Origin: Acidobacteriota bacterium
GTDB taxonomy: Bacteria > Acidobacteriota > Terriglobia > Terriglobales > Acidobacteriaceae
Assembly: GCA_003225075.1 (NCBI GenBank)
Contig: QIAP01000079.1
Span: 1-48,875, forward strand
Direction of reading: 5' to 3'
Length of the DNA stretch: 48,875 nt
A program made the position numbers and the translations under genes. The notes beneath the pieces were generated by a model. That model had not been told where the DNA came from. It made no database searches and saw only the letters and a program-made list of their open reading frames with translations. Shown here one piece after another: positions 32,903 through 42,338 of this stretch (positions within the stretch are counted from its first letter, which is position 1; the number at the start of each line of letters is the position of its first letter).

Positions 32903-34309
32903 ATGTCTTATGAAACTGCCATAGCGAATATGTATTCACTGGGGCACGAGTTGTCGCAGACGCCGTCGAACAAGTTCGATCTGGCGCACATGCGAGTGCT
33001 CCTGGGGGCTCTGGGGAACCCGCAAGAGCGTTTTCCAGGTGTGCTGATCGCCGGTACAAATGGGAAGGGTTCGACAGCCGCGACGCTAGCTTCGATTCTG
33101 GTTGCCTCGGGCTTAGAAACGGGGTTGTATACATCGCCGCATCTGGTGCGGATCAATGAGCGCATTCGCGTAAACCATGAGGAAATCAGTGACGACGATT
33201 TCTGCGCGCTGCATGACTTGGTGGAGCGCACGGCAGAGCGCTTAGGCAGTCAAGGGGAATTGCCTTGGCATCCCAGTTTTTTTGAGATGCTGACAGCGAT
33301 AGCCTTTGAGCATTTTACCCGCGCGAACGTGGATATTGCTGTGTTGGAAGTTGGCATGGGTGGGCGTTTGGATGCAACCAACGTGATCGAGCCGAAGGTT
33401 AGTGTCATCACCGATATTTCTCTGGATCATCAGAAATATCTGGGCAATACGGTGAGTGAGATTGCGCGCGAGAAGGCCGGGATTATACGGCGAGGGAGAT
33501 TGGTGGTGACGCTTCCGCAGCACCCTGCTGCGAACGATGTGATTGGGAATGTGATTCTGGAACTGGGAGCAACGGGGGTTAGCGCGGTGCTATATGTGCC
33601 GCCGGTGTCGCCAGCTAGTGAACAGTATTTCGGAGCGAACCAAGACTCGAAGGCGTCAGATGCCGCGGGTTATGTCTCGCGGTATCCGTTGCTGGTGATG
33701 GGTGAACAGATTGAAGTTGTGACGCCGCTGGTGGGACGACATCAGTTACGAAATGTTGCGCTGGCGATTGCTGCGGCAGAAGAATTGGGAAAGCAAGGGG
33801 TACGAGGGATCACGCCGAACTCCATCGAGCGCGGGATTCGTGAGACCCGCTGGCCGGGTCGCTTTCAGGCAGTTCCGGCGGCTGACGATGCACCAGAATT
33901 TGTATTCGACGTGGCGCATAATCCGGCGGGGGCGTGGGCGCTGCGGTCAACGCTTTCGGCAATTTACGAAGGCCGACCGTTTATTTTTATTTTCGGCGCC
34001 ATGCGCGACAAGGCGATTGCGGAGATGGCAGAAATTCTATTCCCTCTGGCGGAACGGGTGATTGCGACCCAGGCCGAGAACCCGCGATCGGCGACCCCAG
34101 AAGAGATCCGGCAAGCTGCCAGGCGACTGACGATTGACATCGAAGAGGCTCCGGACGTGGCTGCCGCGCTGGCTCGGGCGCGTGCCTTGGCACCGCCCAA
34201 GGGCGTGGTGGTGGTTACGGGTTCGATTTACATTGTTGGAGAAGCCATGCGCCTGCTAGGCGCGGGCATCTGGCAGAAAGTGCCGTTGCGAAAGACAACG
34301 CAGTTTTGA
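32903..34309 (+). CDS. folC: Bifunctional folylpolyglutamate/dihydrofolate synthase
   Basis: 468 residues. Mur-ligase fold: P-loop GTNGKGST (51-58), SPHLVRINERIRVN, the second signature FTRANVDIAVLEVGMGGRLD followed by ATNV, DISLDHQKYLGNT, REKAGIIRRGR, and C-terminal FVFDVAHNPAGAWALRSTL with FIFGAMRDKAI. It adds glutamate to dihydropteroate and folates. An insert around residues 215-245 (PPVSPASEQYFGANQDSKAS) is longer than in typical members. The stop overlaps the start of plsC (TTGA), so the two are coupled. Confidence 0.95.
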   Translation: MSYETAIANMYSLGHELSQTPSNKFDLAHMRVLLGALGNPQERFPGVLIAGTNGKGSTAATLASILVASGLETGLYTSPHLVRINERIRVNHEEISDDDFCALHDLVERTAERLGSQGELPWHPSFFEMLTAIAFEHFTRANVDIAVLEVGMGGRLDATNVIEPKVSVITDISLDHQKYLGNTVSEIAREKAGIIRRGRLVVTLPQHPAANDVIGNVILELGATGVSAVLYVPPVSPASEQYFGANQDSKASDAAGYVSRYPLLVMGEQIEVVTPLVGRHQLRNVALAIAAAEELGKQGVRGITPNSIERGIRETRWPGRFQAVPAADDAPEFVFDVAHNPAGAWALRSTLSAIYEGRPFIFIFGAMRDKAIAEMAEILFPLAERVIATQAENPRSATPEEIRQAARRLTIDIEEAPDVAAALARARALAPPKGVVVVTGSIYIVGEAMRLLGAGIWQKVPLRKTTQF

Positions 34310-35166
34310 AACACGCCGTTTTGAATACTTCAAGCGAACTTGATAGCAATCCGGATAGCCCACAACCGTCAAGGGAGCGAATCGAGCGGATCGCGGCGGC
34401 AGTACCGGCTGGCAAATACGGCTGGCCGAGTCGGCTGCGATCCTACTTTATTTTCGATCTGTTGATCTGGTTGTACACGATTGTTCTCGGCATCGTGTCT
34501 TTGCCGTCTTCATTATTTGACCCCAGCGGCAGAATTCAGCACGGGTTCGCACGTCTGTGGTCGTGGCTGATCATGAAAACGATTTTGTCGCCGGTAAAAG
34601 TCAGCGGATTGGAGAAGATCGCCACCTCGAAGGCGCAGGTTTACGCAGTGAGTCACGCTTCGGCTCTGGACATTCCAGTTCTCTATGTCTACCTGCCATT
34701 TCAATTCCGCATCGTGTTCAAGAAAGAATTGCTTTCCTACCCGATTGTTGGATGGCATCTGAAGCGGTCGGGGCAGGTGTGCATTAACCAGCAGAATCCA
34801 GCGGCATCGATTGGCAGCATTCGTTCGGCGCTAAAGACGCTGAAGGGCGGAATGCCGCTGGTGATTTTTCCCGAGGGTGGACGCACGCCCGATGGACAGG
34901 TCAAGCCATTTTTGCCGGGGGCGTTCTTTCTTGCTATCAAGGCACAGGTGGACGTCGTTCCAGTAGCGCTGGTCGGAACCTATGAGCTTCTGCCGATGAA
35001 CACCTACCACATCAAACCGCGTCCGCTGGAGATGCGGGTGGGAGCGCCCATCTCGACTGCGGGTCTGAAGGGGCATGACATCGAGGTATTGTCAGCGAAG
35101 GTGCAGAAGGCGGTGGAGGAGCTGTATTGGGGCTCCTCTGGGACATCATTTTCCGCGCAGGGCTGA
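34306..35166 (+). CDS. plsC: 1-acyl-sn-glycerol-3-phosphate acyltransferase
   Basis: 286 residues from a TTG at 34306 that overlaps the folC stop; TTG 34321 is an alternative. A membrane segment (about 48-69, FIFDLLIWLYTIVLGIV) is followed by the acyltransferase motifs H-x4-D (His117-Asp122 in SHASALD), GWHLKRSGQVCI and FPEGGRTPDG (188-197), then PFLPGAFFLAIKAQVDVVPV. It makes phosphatidic acid from lysophosphatidic acid at the inner membrane. The first 40 or so residues are a polar extension. Confidence 0.9.
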   Translation: MKHAVLNTSSELDSNPDSPQPSRERIERIAAAVPAGKYGWPSRLRSYFIFDLLIWLYTIVLGIVSLPSSLFDPSGRIQHGFARLWSWLIMKTILSPVKVSGLEKIATSKAQVYAVSHASALDIPVLYVYLPFQFRIVFKKELLSYPIVGWHLKRSGQVCINQQNPAASIGSIRSALKTLKGGMPLVIFPEGGRTPDGQVKPFLPGAFFLAIKAQVDVVPVALVGTYELLPMNTYHIKPRPLEMRVGAPISTAGLKGHDIEVLSAKVQKAVEELYWGSSGTSFSAQG

Positions 35167-35174
35167 TTCCCTCT

Positions 35175-35858
35175 CTATGCGATTGCCAGCTCAAGTCCTT
35201 CCGCAAGGAACTCGGAGGCCGTGTACTCGAGGTGGAGAACCCGTCTCGCGGCGTCTACTCGGGACTTCGAGGACGAGTGAACGATAAGGGGTCGCATCGC
35301 CAAAATCCCGCCGCGCCGAACAACACAGTCAAAGGGAGCTATGCAGTTTGCGAGATTGTGGATCTCGTCATCACTCAGTACGCCCAGCATGTGAGTCCCA
35401 GGCAACACGCGGAGGGGGCCATTGTGTGGCGTTGAATCGTCCAAATGAACGCGCAGAGCAACTATCTTTGAGAGCGCGCAAGCGGAAGCGTGGGCATACA
35501 CGACACCTTCCTTCACCGACCACGGTCCCCAACCAGGCACGTTCCGCCGCTTGCGAAGGGGCAAGGCCGTGTCCTGGTGCCATACTACCAGCCAGTTTGC
35601 CGTTGGTGATTTGTCGAAAACGGTTGCGCGAAAGGGCAAAGCCCTGTCATTCAATAACTTGCTCGCCACATGCAGCAATCGGGGGTCCTGAGCTAAAGCT
35701 GCGATCTCCGGATGCTTGAGACCGTGCCGCAATCCGGCTCTTGTGCGAACAAGGTTGAGTCTGTTGAGATTTTCGATCAGGTTCTTGACTTCTTCATCAG
35801 CAAAAACATTTGGAATGATCGCAAATCCGTGCTCTGCAACGGCGTTCCCGCAGACCAT
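35175..35858 (-). CDS. Phytanoyl-CoA dioxygenase-like Fe(II)/2-oxoglutarate oxygenase
   Basis: 227 residues. It opens with EHGFAIIPNVFADEEV, typical of PhyH proteins. The metal triad is His94-x-Asp96 (WHQD) and His194 (LIVHSSSKS), with Arg206 (RRVLHLEY) for 2-oxoglutarate. It also contains LRVHLDDSTPHNGPLRVLPG and THMLGVL, the family's central strands. The enzyme should be an active hydroxylase; the substrate is unknown. It is convergent with plsC (8 bp between stops) and divergent from thrS. Confidence 0.87.
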   Translation of the reverse strand: MVCGNAVAEHGFAIIPNVFADEEVKNLIENLNRLNLVRTRAGLRHGLKHPEIAALAQDPRLLHVASKLLNDRALPFRATVFDKSPTANWLVVWHQDTALPLRKRRNVPGWGPWSVKEGVVYAHASACALSKIVALRVHLDDSTPHNGPLRVLPGTHMLGVLSDDEIHNLANCIAPFDCVVRRGGILAMRPLIVHSSSKSRVDAARRVLHLEYTASEFLAEGLELAIA

Positions 35859-36014
35859 GGTACCCCTCTCGCGCCAATTCTATCGGGCGCAGACAATATG
35901 GACTAGGCAGCCCAGATTTAAACAGAATGGCCTAGCGTTTTGTTCGGGTCCGTTTGACCCTCTTCTTGGGCTTCACTAAACTGAAACGATTCAGCAGGGT
36001 ACAGGCTTCAGACT

Positions 36015-37961
36015 ATGCCAGACAGCATTCATGTGAAACTGCCCGACGGGAGCGAAAAGGAAGTCCCCACCGGGACCACCCCCCTCGAGGTAGCCGAGTC
36101 CATCAGCCCGCGATTGGCGGATGCTGCAATTGTTGCGAAGACCAATGGCGATCTGATCGATCTTACCCGGCCTCTGGAAAAAGATGCTGAGCTGCGCATT
36201 CTAACTGATCGCGATCCGGAAGCGCTTCAAGTCTACCGCCATTCGTCTGCCCACTTGCTCGCGGCCGCTGTGGTGGAACTGTTCCCCGAGACCAAGCTAG
36301 GGCACGGCCCCCCGACCGATAGTGGATTCTTTTACGACTTCTACCGTCCGACTCCGTTCACTCCCGAGGACCTGGAGAAGATCGAAAAGAAGATGCAGGA
36401 GTTGGTGCAGCAGAATATTCCTTACGCTCGTGAGTTTCTCCCGCGCGACAAGGGCCTGGAGGAGTTCAAAAAAGAAGGCGACTTCATGAAGTGCCACTTC
36501 ATTGAGCAATTCACCAAGCCCGATGAAAAGATTTCGATTTACCGCACTGGCAAATTCACCGACTTCTGTCGCGGACCGCACATTCCATCTACGGGCAAGA
36601 TCAAGGCGTTCAAGCTGCTGAATATCGCCGGCGCCTATTGGCTGGGCGATGAGAAGAATGCCCAACTGCAGCGCATTTACGGGACTTCCTTTTTTTCTAA
36701 GAAGCAGCTCGACGAGTACCTGCACAACATTGAAGAAGCCAAGAGGCGCGATCATCGCGTGCTAGGGCAGCAGCTCGATTTGTTCTCCATCCAAGAGTTG
36801 GCGGGGCCGGGGCTAATCTTCTGGCATCCCAAGGGCGGGATCATTCGCAAAGAAATGGAAGATTGGATGCGTGCGGAGTACATCAAGCGCGGCTACTCGC
36901 TGGTGTATACGCCGCATGTGGCGCGACGCCAATTGTGGCAGACTTCCGGGCATGAGGGCTACTACGCGCAGAACATGTTCGACGTCATGGAACTCGATGA
37001 TGCGGAATACCGCATGAAACCCATGAACTGCCCGTTTCACATCCTGATCTATAAGGACTCGCTGAAGTCGTATCGTGATCTGCCGGTTCGTTTGGGCGAG
37101 TTGGGTACCGTCTATCGCTACGAGCGCTCGGGTGTGATGCATGGCTTGCTGCGGGTGCGAGGTTTTACGCAGGACGATGCCCATATTTTCTGCACTCCAA
37201 GCCAGATCGAAGACGAAATCGTAGGGTGCCTAGACTTTGCGCTGGATGTGCTCAAGGATTTTGGCTTCGACAAATTCGAAGTCGAGCTTTCCACCTGGGA
37301 CCCGAAAGACCGCAAGAATTTTTTGGGGACTGAGCAGCAATGGCAGCTAGCCAATCGCTCCCTCGAGAACGCGTTGAAGCGGCGCAATATCGAGTATAAG
37401 GTGATGCCGGGCGAGGCTGCGTTCTACGGGGCGAAGATCGACGTAAAACTGGTGGATGCAATTGGACGCCCGTGGCAGCTATGCACCGTCCAGTTTGACT
37501 TCAATCTTCCGGAACGGTTTCAGTTGGAGTACGTGGCTGAAGATGGCTCACGCAAACAGCCGTTAATGGTGCATCGTGCGCTGTACGGGTCGGTGGAGCG
37601 TTTCTTTGGGGTGCTGATCGAGCACTATGCGGGAGCGTTTCCGGTTTGGTTATCGCCAGTGCAGGTGGCGATGATTCCTATCAGCGAACGGCACAAAGAA
37701 TACGCCGAGAAAATCGCCGCACAACTCAAAGAGGCCGGCGTACGCGTACACGTGGACGCTCGCAATGAGAAAATGAACGCCAAAATCCGCGAGCACGCCA
37801 TGCAGAAAGTGCCATTCCTCGTCGTAGTTGGGGATAAAGAAGCGGAAGCGGGCAGGGTGAATGTCCGTACGCGGGGGAAAGAAAAGACGGAGGATATGCT
37901 GGCGGCGGAGTTTGTGGAGAAGGTCAAAGGGTTGATCGCGGAGAAAAGCGCGGGGTTGTAG
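36015..37961 (+). CDS. thrS: Threonyl-tRNA synthetase
   Basis: 648 residues. Domains: TGS (1-62, IHVKLPDGSEKEVPTGTTPL), the editing domain with HSSAHLLAAAV and the zinc-site-like CRGPHIPSTGKIKAFKL, the class II catalytic core with MKPMNCPFHILIYKD, GLLRVRGFTQDDAHIFC and HRALYGSVERFFGVLIEHY, and a C-terminal anticodon-binding domain (VAMIPISERHKEYAEKIA, VPFLVVVGDKEAEAGRVNVR). Length and order are normal. It charges tRNA-Thr. The ATG at 36015 starts the conserved TGS domain. Confidence 0.96.
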   Translation: MPDSIHVKLPDGSEKEVPTGTTPLEVAESISPRLADAAIVAKTNGDLIDLTRPLEKDAELRILTDRDPEALQVYRHSSAHLLAAAVVELFPETKLGHGPPTDSGFFYDFYRPTPFTPEDLEKIEKKMQELVQQNIPYAREFLPRDKGLEEFKKEGDFMKCHFIEQFTKPDEKISIYRTGKFTDFCRGPHIPSTGKIKAFKLLNIAGAYWLGDEKNAQLQRIYGTSFFSKKQLDEYLHNIEEAKRRDHRVLGQQLDLFSIQELAGPGLIFWHPKGGIIRKEMEDWMRAEYIKRGYSLVYTPHVARRQLWQTSGHEGYYAQNMFDVMELDDAEYRMKPMNCPFHILIYKDSLKSYRDLPVRLGELGTVYRYERSGVMHGLLRVRGFTQDDAHIFCTPSQIEDEIVGCLDFALDVLKDFGFDKFEVELSTWDPKDRKNFLGTEQQWQLANRSLENALKRRNIEYKVMPGEAAFYGAKIDVKLVDAIGRPWQLCTVQFDFNLPERFQLEYVAEDGSRKQPLMVHRALYGSVERFFGVLIEHYAGAFPVWLSPVQVAMIPISERHKEYAEKIAAQLKEAGVRVHVDARNEKMNAKIREHAMQKVPFLVVVGDKEAEAGRVNVRTRGKEKTEDMLAAEFVEKVKGLIAEKSAGL

Positions 37962-38018
37962 GTTCGCAGGCACTTCGAGGCGACGTCTTCACATGCTGTG
38001 TGGTTGTAATATGTTCTC

Positions 38019-39617
38019 GTGCATGAGTTGACGCATAAAGTGCTGGATTACATCCAGCGGCACGAATTGCTCAAGCCTGGCGACCGCGTTGGAGTCGCGG
38101 TTTCCGGCGGGGCGGATTCAGTAGCGTTGTTGCGTTTGCTGCTTGAGTTGCGGAAGGCGCTCGGCGTTGTCATTTCTGTAGTTCACTTCAACCACAAATT
38201 GCGCGGGGCGGAGTCCGACGGAGAGAAAAGCTTCGTCGCCGAGCTGGCGCGCTGCCATAAGCTCCAGTTTTATTCGAGCAGCGGTAATGTGGCCGGACAT
38301 GCTGCCAAGAAGCACATGAGTGTGGAGACGGCAGCTCGCGAACTGCGCTATGAATTTTTCCGTAGCCTGGTCGGTGTGGGAGCTGTACGAAAGCCATCCA
38401 GCGAAGAACTAAACGGCCCGCAAATCATGTTGGATAAGATTGCCACCGGGCACACACTGGATGACCAGGCTGAAACTGTACTGATGCGACTGGTGCGCGG
38501 AGCGGGGACGCGGGGGCTGGCTGGAATTTATCCGAAGTTGGCAGTACGCGAGCGGAGCCCTCAGCATTCAGCACTCAGCACTCAGCCTGATCGTGAGTCG
38601 TCTGTTGTGAGCAGTCAGTCATGCTGGGTACACGCGCCATTTATCGTTCGGCCGCTGCTAAACATCTCGCGCACGGATCTGGAATGTTATCTCGCCGCCA
38701 TTGGCCAAGACTGGCGGGAAGATTCGAGCAATCGCGATCTCCGTTTCACGCGCAATCGAGTTCGTTATGCGATTCTGCCTCGTCTCGAACGATATTTGAA
38801 CCCGGCAGTTCGCCACGCGCTGTCGGAAACGGCCGAAATTGCGCGCGGAGAGGAAGAATACTGGCAAGACGAAGTCGCGCGTCTGATGGAATCGGCATGG
38901 AGTTCGTCGAGTCCCGGGAAGAGTTATGCTCGCGAAGCTTGCGACTCAAAGAAAGAGACCGTGACGTCCGGGGGCGCACTCAGAATCGATGTGCTACGGC
39001 GTTTGCCACTTGCTCTACAGCGTAGGCTGGTTCGGTCAGCTGCCGAGTTACTAGGACTACGCCTCGAATTTCAACATGTGCGAGAAATTTTGCGACTATC
39101 CGAAAGCGGGCCGAAGTCCGGTCCAAAGTCCGCGCCACTGCCACACGACTGGAAGGTTGTTCGCACCGGCGAGGAATTGCGTTTTCAGCCGCCCCTGGCC
39201 GGAGAGACAGAGGATGCCCCCACGGAGTACGAGTATTCACTCTGTGTTCCGGGCCGAGTCGAAGTGTCTGAAACTTCAAGCATGTTTGAAGCTGTAGCTG
39301 TCGGCATGGGGAACTCAATGGCAGGGTATAATCCCGACCATCTATTCGACCCCGCAGCCTTATCAAAGGAGTTACAAGTGCGAAACTGGCGTCCTGGGGA
39401 CCGGTTCTGGCCAGCGCACACGAAGTGTCCAAAAAAAATTAAGGAATTATTACAGACGCACCACATAACCCTCGAGGAGCGAAAGCTGTGGCCTGTAGTA
39501 GTAAGTGGCGAGGAAATCGTATGGGTGCGCGGCTTCCCCGCCGCGCGCCGGTTCCTGCCGAAAGGAAATGCAAGAGAGGCCATGTTGATTCGAGAAGTCC
39601 CACTGGCAAGCGTCTGA
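38019..39617 (+). CDS. tilS: tRNA(Ile)-lysidine synthase TilS
   Basis: 532 residues from a GTG at 38019. The PP-loop SGGADS (29-34) sits in GVAVSGGADSVALLRLL, followed by VVHFNHKLRG, IATGHTLDDQAETVLMRLVRGAGTRG cut here as ATGHTLDDQAETVLMRLVRG, RPLLNISRTDLECYL and WREDSSNRD. The C-terminal TilS domain is present (RNWRPGDRFWPAH, KKIKELLQ, VVVSGEEIVWVRGF). It converts C34 of the CAU-anticodon isoleucine tRNA to lysidine. A non-conserved insert of about 35 residues after GIYPKLAVRE contains a 7-bp DNA tandem repeat. hpt and ftsH follow. Confidence 0.93.
   Translation: MHELTHKVLDYIQRHELLKPGDRVGVAVSGGADSVALLRLLLELRKALGVVISVVHFNHKLRGAESDGEKSFVAELARCHKLQFYSSSGNVAGHAAKKHMSVETAARELRYEFFRSLVGVGAVRKPSSEELNGPQIMLDKIATGHTLDDQAETVLMRLVRGAGTRGLAGIYPKLAVRERSPQHSALSTQPDRESSVVSSQSCWVHAPFIVRPLLNISRTDLECYLAAIGQDWREDSSNRDLRFTRNRVRYAILPRLERYLNPAVRHALSETAEIARGEEEYWQDEVARLMESAWSSSSPGKSYAREACDSKKETVTSGGALRIDVLRRLPLALQRRLVRSAAELLGLRLEFQHVREILRLSESGPKSGPKSAPLPHDWKVVRTGEELRFQPPLAGETEDAPTEYEYSLCVPGRVEVSETSSMFEAVAVGMGNSMAGYNPDHLFDPAALSKELQVRNWRPGDRFWPAHTKCPKKIKELLQTHHITLEERKLWPVVVSGEEIVWVRGFPAARRFLPKGNAREAMLIREVPLASV
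38561..38588 (+). repeat. Heptanucleotide tandem repeat inside tilS
   Basis: Four copies of TCAGCAC-type units (TCAGCAT, TCAGCAC, TCAGCAC, TCAGCCT). They encode part of the linker HSALSTQ, which is absent from typical TilS. The insert as a whole keeps the frame. Confidence 0.75.
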
Positions 39618-39646
39618 GGCAGAATTAGGAGGACACGCCACGAGCC

Positions 39647-40207
39647 ATGCAGAATTTAAGCGGTAGAGTCGAACCTCTTCGTCAGATCATCAGCGTCGAG
39701 CAGATCCAGAAACGGGTTAAGGAGATAGCGCGCCAGATTTCCGATGACTACCGCGGGCAAACCATTCATGCACTGGCGCTACTGGAGAACGGATTCATGT
39801 TCATGGCTGACTTGGTGCGGGCTCTCGAGGTGCCGGTGATCTGCCAGTTCATTAAGCCACGCTACCGCAAGCAGCAGGGCGATGGGCCGTCGGAGGTGCT
39901 GGAAATCCTTTTCAGTCACGAAATGGACATTCGCGGGCAGCACGTTTTGGTGGTCGAGGGGCTGGTACATTCGGGAGTGACGGGTGAGTTCCTGATGAGT
40001 AATCTGCGCGGACGGGGCGCCGCCTCGGTTAAACTGGCTACTCTGCTGGACCGGCAATCAGCGCGGCGGGTGGCGTTGCAGCCCGACTACTTTGGTTTTC
40101 TGGTGGACGATGTGTTCGTGGTGGGTTACGGTTTGGGAAGCCCCGAGCAAACAGGACGCAATTTGCCATTTTTGGCGGCGGCGGCACCGCCTCCCGCAAT
40201 GACCTAA
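39647..40207 (+). CDS. hpt: Divergent hypoxanthine phosphoribosyltransferase-like protein
   Basis: 186 residues. Similarity to HPRT is clear in the C-terminal half (KLATLLDRQSARRV, DYFGFLVDDVFVVGYGLG, GRNLPFL) and in gene order (tilS-hpt-ftsH). The active-site motifs are altered. The PRPP motif, usually V-E-D-I-(I/V)-D-T/S-G, reads VEGLVHSG (103-110), with Gly105 and His108 in place of the two Asp. The pyrophosphate loop L-K-G is LENG, and the flexible S-Y-G-x-x-T loop is absent. Purine salvage activity is doubtful; a regulatory or structural role is possible. AGGAGG lies 14 nt before the ATG, which is longer than usual. Confidence 0.8.
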   Translation: MQNLSGRVEPLRQIISVEQIQKRVKEIARQISDDYRGQTIHALALLENGFMFMADLVRALEVPVICQFIKPRYRKQQGDGPSEVLEILFSHEMDIRGQHVLVVEGLVHSGVTGEFLMSNLRGRGAASVKLATLLDRQSARRVALQPDYFGFLVDDVFVVGYGLGSPEQTGRNLPFLAAAAPPPAMT

Positions 40208-40366
40208 GTTACACAAATAACGCCCGCCATTTCTCCGCAAGAACGGGTAAAATGACCAAAGGGGAATTTGATCTAACCAATTTCTCGCTTGGGCATCTAA
40301 TGCAGGTAGAAGAACCTTGCACCTTATCTTCTCCGCGATAAGCTGCTGGTGTTACAGGAGTTCTGA

Positions 40367-42274
40367 TTGAATTCGACAGTTAAAACCGTGGTGTTCTGGT
40401 TGGTAATCGTGCTTTCGGCCTTCCTGCTATGGCAGGTGGTCAAGTCCGGTACCGCGGGGCAAAAAGAGAAGGAAGTCAACTTCTCCCAGTTCATGTCCGA
40501 CGTGGATCAGGGGAATGTCAAGGAAGTCACCATCATCGGGATGGAACTACGCGGCAAGTACCGCGATAGTTCCGGCTTCCATACGACGGTCCCGGCGAAT
40601 TATCCGGAGATGATCAAGACCCTTCGCGACAAGGGCGTGAACATAAGCATTCGCGACGTGAGCAACGGCAGCTGGCCTACCTGGCTTTTGAACCTGGCTC
40701 CGCTCATCTTGCTGGCAGCCCTGTGGTTTTTCATGATCCGGCAGATGCAGACGGGTGGCAATAAGGCCTTGTCGTTTGGTAAGAGCCGGGCTCGACTGCT
40801 TTCCATGCAGCAGAAGAAGGTCACGTTCAAGGACGTGGCGGGCGTAGACGAAGCCAAAGAGGAGCTGCGGGAGATTATCGAGTTTCTACGCGAGGCGCAG
40901 AAGTTTCAGAAACTTGGCGGACGTATTCCGAAAGGTGTGCTGCTGGTAGGGCCTCCTGGAACAGGTAAGACTCTGCTGGCACGGGCGGTAGCTGGAGAAG
41001 CCAATGTTCCATTCTTCTCGATTTCAGGCTCAGACTTTGTTGAGATGTTTGTGGGCGTCGGCGCTAGCCGTGTGCGTGACTTGTTCGAGCAGGGCAAAAA
41101 GAATGCGCCCTGCATAATCTTTATTGACGAAATTGATGCTGTGGGACGTCACCGAGGAGCGGGATTAGGCGGTGGTCACGATGAGCGCGAGCAGACGCTG
41201 AACCAGCTTCTGGTTGAGATGGATGGTTTTGAATCGAACGAAGGCGTCATTTTAATGGCTGCGACCAATCGCCCGGACGTACTTGATCCGGCGTTGCTGC
41301 GGCCCGGGCGCTTCGATCGGCGGGTGGTGGTGAGCCGTCCGGACGTGCGCGGGCGTGAAGAGATTCTGCGAGTGCATACTCGCAAGATCCCGCTTGCTGA
41401 GGATGTCGATCTCTCGGTCTTGGCGCGTGGAACCCCGGGATTTTCTGGGGCCGACCTGGCGAACATGGTCAACGAGGCAGCTCTTAGCGCCGCACGGCAG
41501 AACCGAAAAGCGGTGCTGCAATATGATTTCGAGCTAGCCAAGGACAAGGTCCTGATGGGCGTGGAGCGCAAGTCCCTCATCCTCTCCGACGAGGAGAAGA
41601 AAGTAACGGCGTACCACGAAGGCGGCCATGCGCTGGTTGCGGCCAAGCTGCCGAACTCAGATCCAGTCCACAAGGTCACAATCATTCCCCGCGGCATGGC
41701 GCTCGGCGTCACCATGCAGTTGCCGATTGATGACCGGCACAATTACACCAAGGAATATCTCGAAACCAACATTGCTATTTTGATGGGCGGACGTCTGGCC
41801 GAGGAATTGTTCCTGAGCCAGATGAGCACGGGGGCAGGCAATGACATTGAACGCGCCACCGAAATGGCACGCAAGATGGTTTGCGAGTGGGGTATGAGCG
41901 AACTGGGTCCGCTGACCTATGGCAAGAAGGAAGAGCAAATCTTCCTGGGTCGCGAGATCGCACAACACCGCGATTACAGCGAGGCGACAGCGGTTCAAAT
42001 CGACGAAGAAGTTCGCAAAGCCATTAACCGGGGCTATACGACGGCCAAGGGCATTCTTTTGGAAAACAAGGAAGTGTTGCACAAGATTGCCGCCGCGTTG
42101 CTGGAGCGCGAGGTGCTTGATGCCAATGAAATCAAAGCGCTCATCGAAGGCAGCGATCTGCCTCCGGTGAAGGTGGCACCTGCCAAAGGGGATGACGGTG
42201 TGCAGCAGGTACTGAAGCCTGAGCCGGGGCGTCCTGGATTGGCCAAGGGCGGGGAGCGTCCGGCTCCAGCGTAG
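40367..42274 (+). CDS. ftsH: ATP-dependent zinc metalloprotease FtsH
   Basis: 635 residues from a TTG at 40367, with AGGAG 7 nt upstream. Two membrane helices (about 7-24 and 107-124) flank a periplasmic domain. The AAA module has Walker A GPPGTGKT (195-202), Walker B IIFIDEID, and the second region of homology [20 protein letters not shown]. The zinc protease motif is HEGGH (417-421). It degrades membrane and regulatory proteins as a hexamer. The C-terminal tail is Pro/Gly-rich. A terminator follows the stop. Confidence 0.97.
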   Translation: MNSTVKTVVFWLVIVLSAFLLWQVVKSGTAGQKEKEVNFSQFMSDVDQGNVKEVTIIGMELRGKYRDSSGFHTTVPANYPEMIKTLRDKGVNISIRDVSNGSWPTWLLNLAPLILLAALWFFMIRQMQTGGNKALSFGKSRARLLSMQQKKVTFKDVAGVDEAKEELREIIEFLREAQKFQKLGGRIPKGVLLVGPPGTGKTLLARAVAGEANVPFFSISGSDFVEMFVGVGASRVRDLFEQGKKNAPCIIFIDEIDAVGRHRGAGLGGGHDEREQTLNQLLVEMDGFESNEGVILMAATNRPDVLDPALLRPGRFDRRVVVSRPDVRGREEILRVHTRKIPLAEDVDLSVLARGTPGFSGADLANMVNEAALSAARQNRKAVLQYDFELAKDKVLMGVERKSLILSDEEKKVTAYHEGGHALVAAKLPNSDPVHKVTIIPRGMALGVTMQLPIDDRHNYTKEYLETNIAILMGGRLAEELFLSQMSTGAGNDIERATEMARKMVCEWGMSELGPLTYGKKEEQIFLGREIAQHRDYSEATAVQIDEEVRKAINRGYTTAKGILLENKEVLHKIAAALLEREVLDANEIKALIEGSDLPPVKVAPAKGDDGVQQVLKPEPGRPGLAKGGERPAPA

Positions 42275-42300
42275 AAAGCGTTTCAATTCTTAAATAGTAG

Positions 42301-42324
42301 AGGCGGCCTGATGACCGCCTTTTT
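42301..42324 (+). terminator. Rho-independent terminator after ftsH
   Basis: AGGCGG (42301-42306), loop CCTGATGA, CCGCCT (42315-42320), then TTTT. It lies 26 bp after the ftsH stop and before the convergent membrane-protein gene. Confidence 0.8.
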
Positions 42325-42338
42325 CATGCTATCCACTC

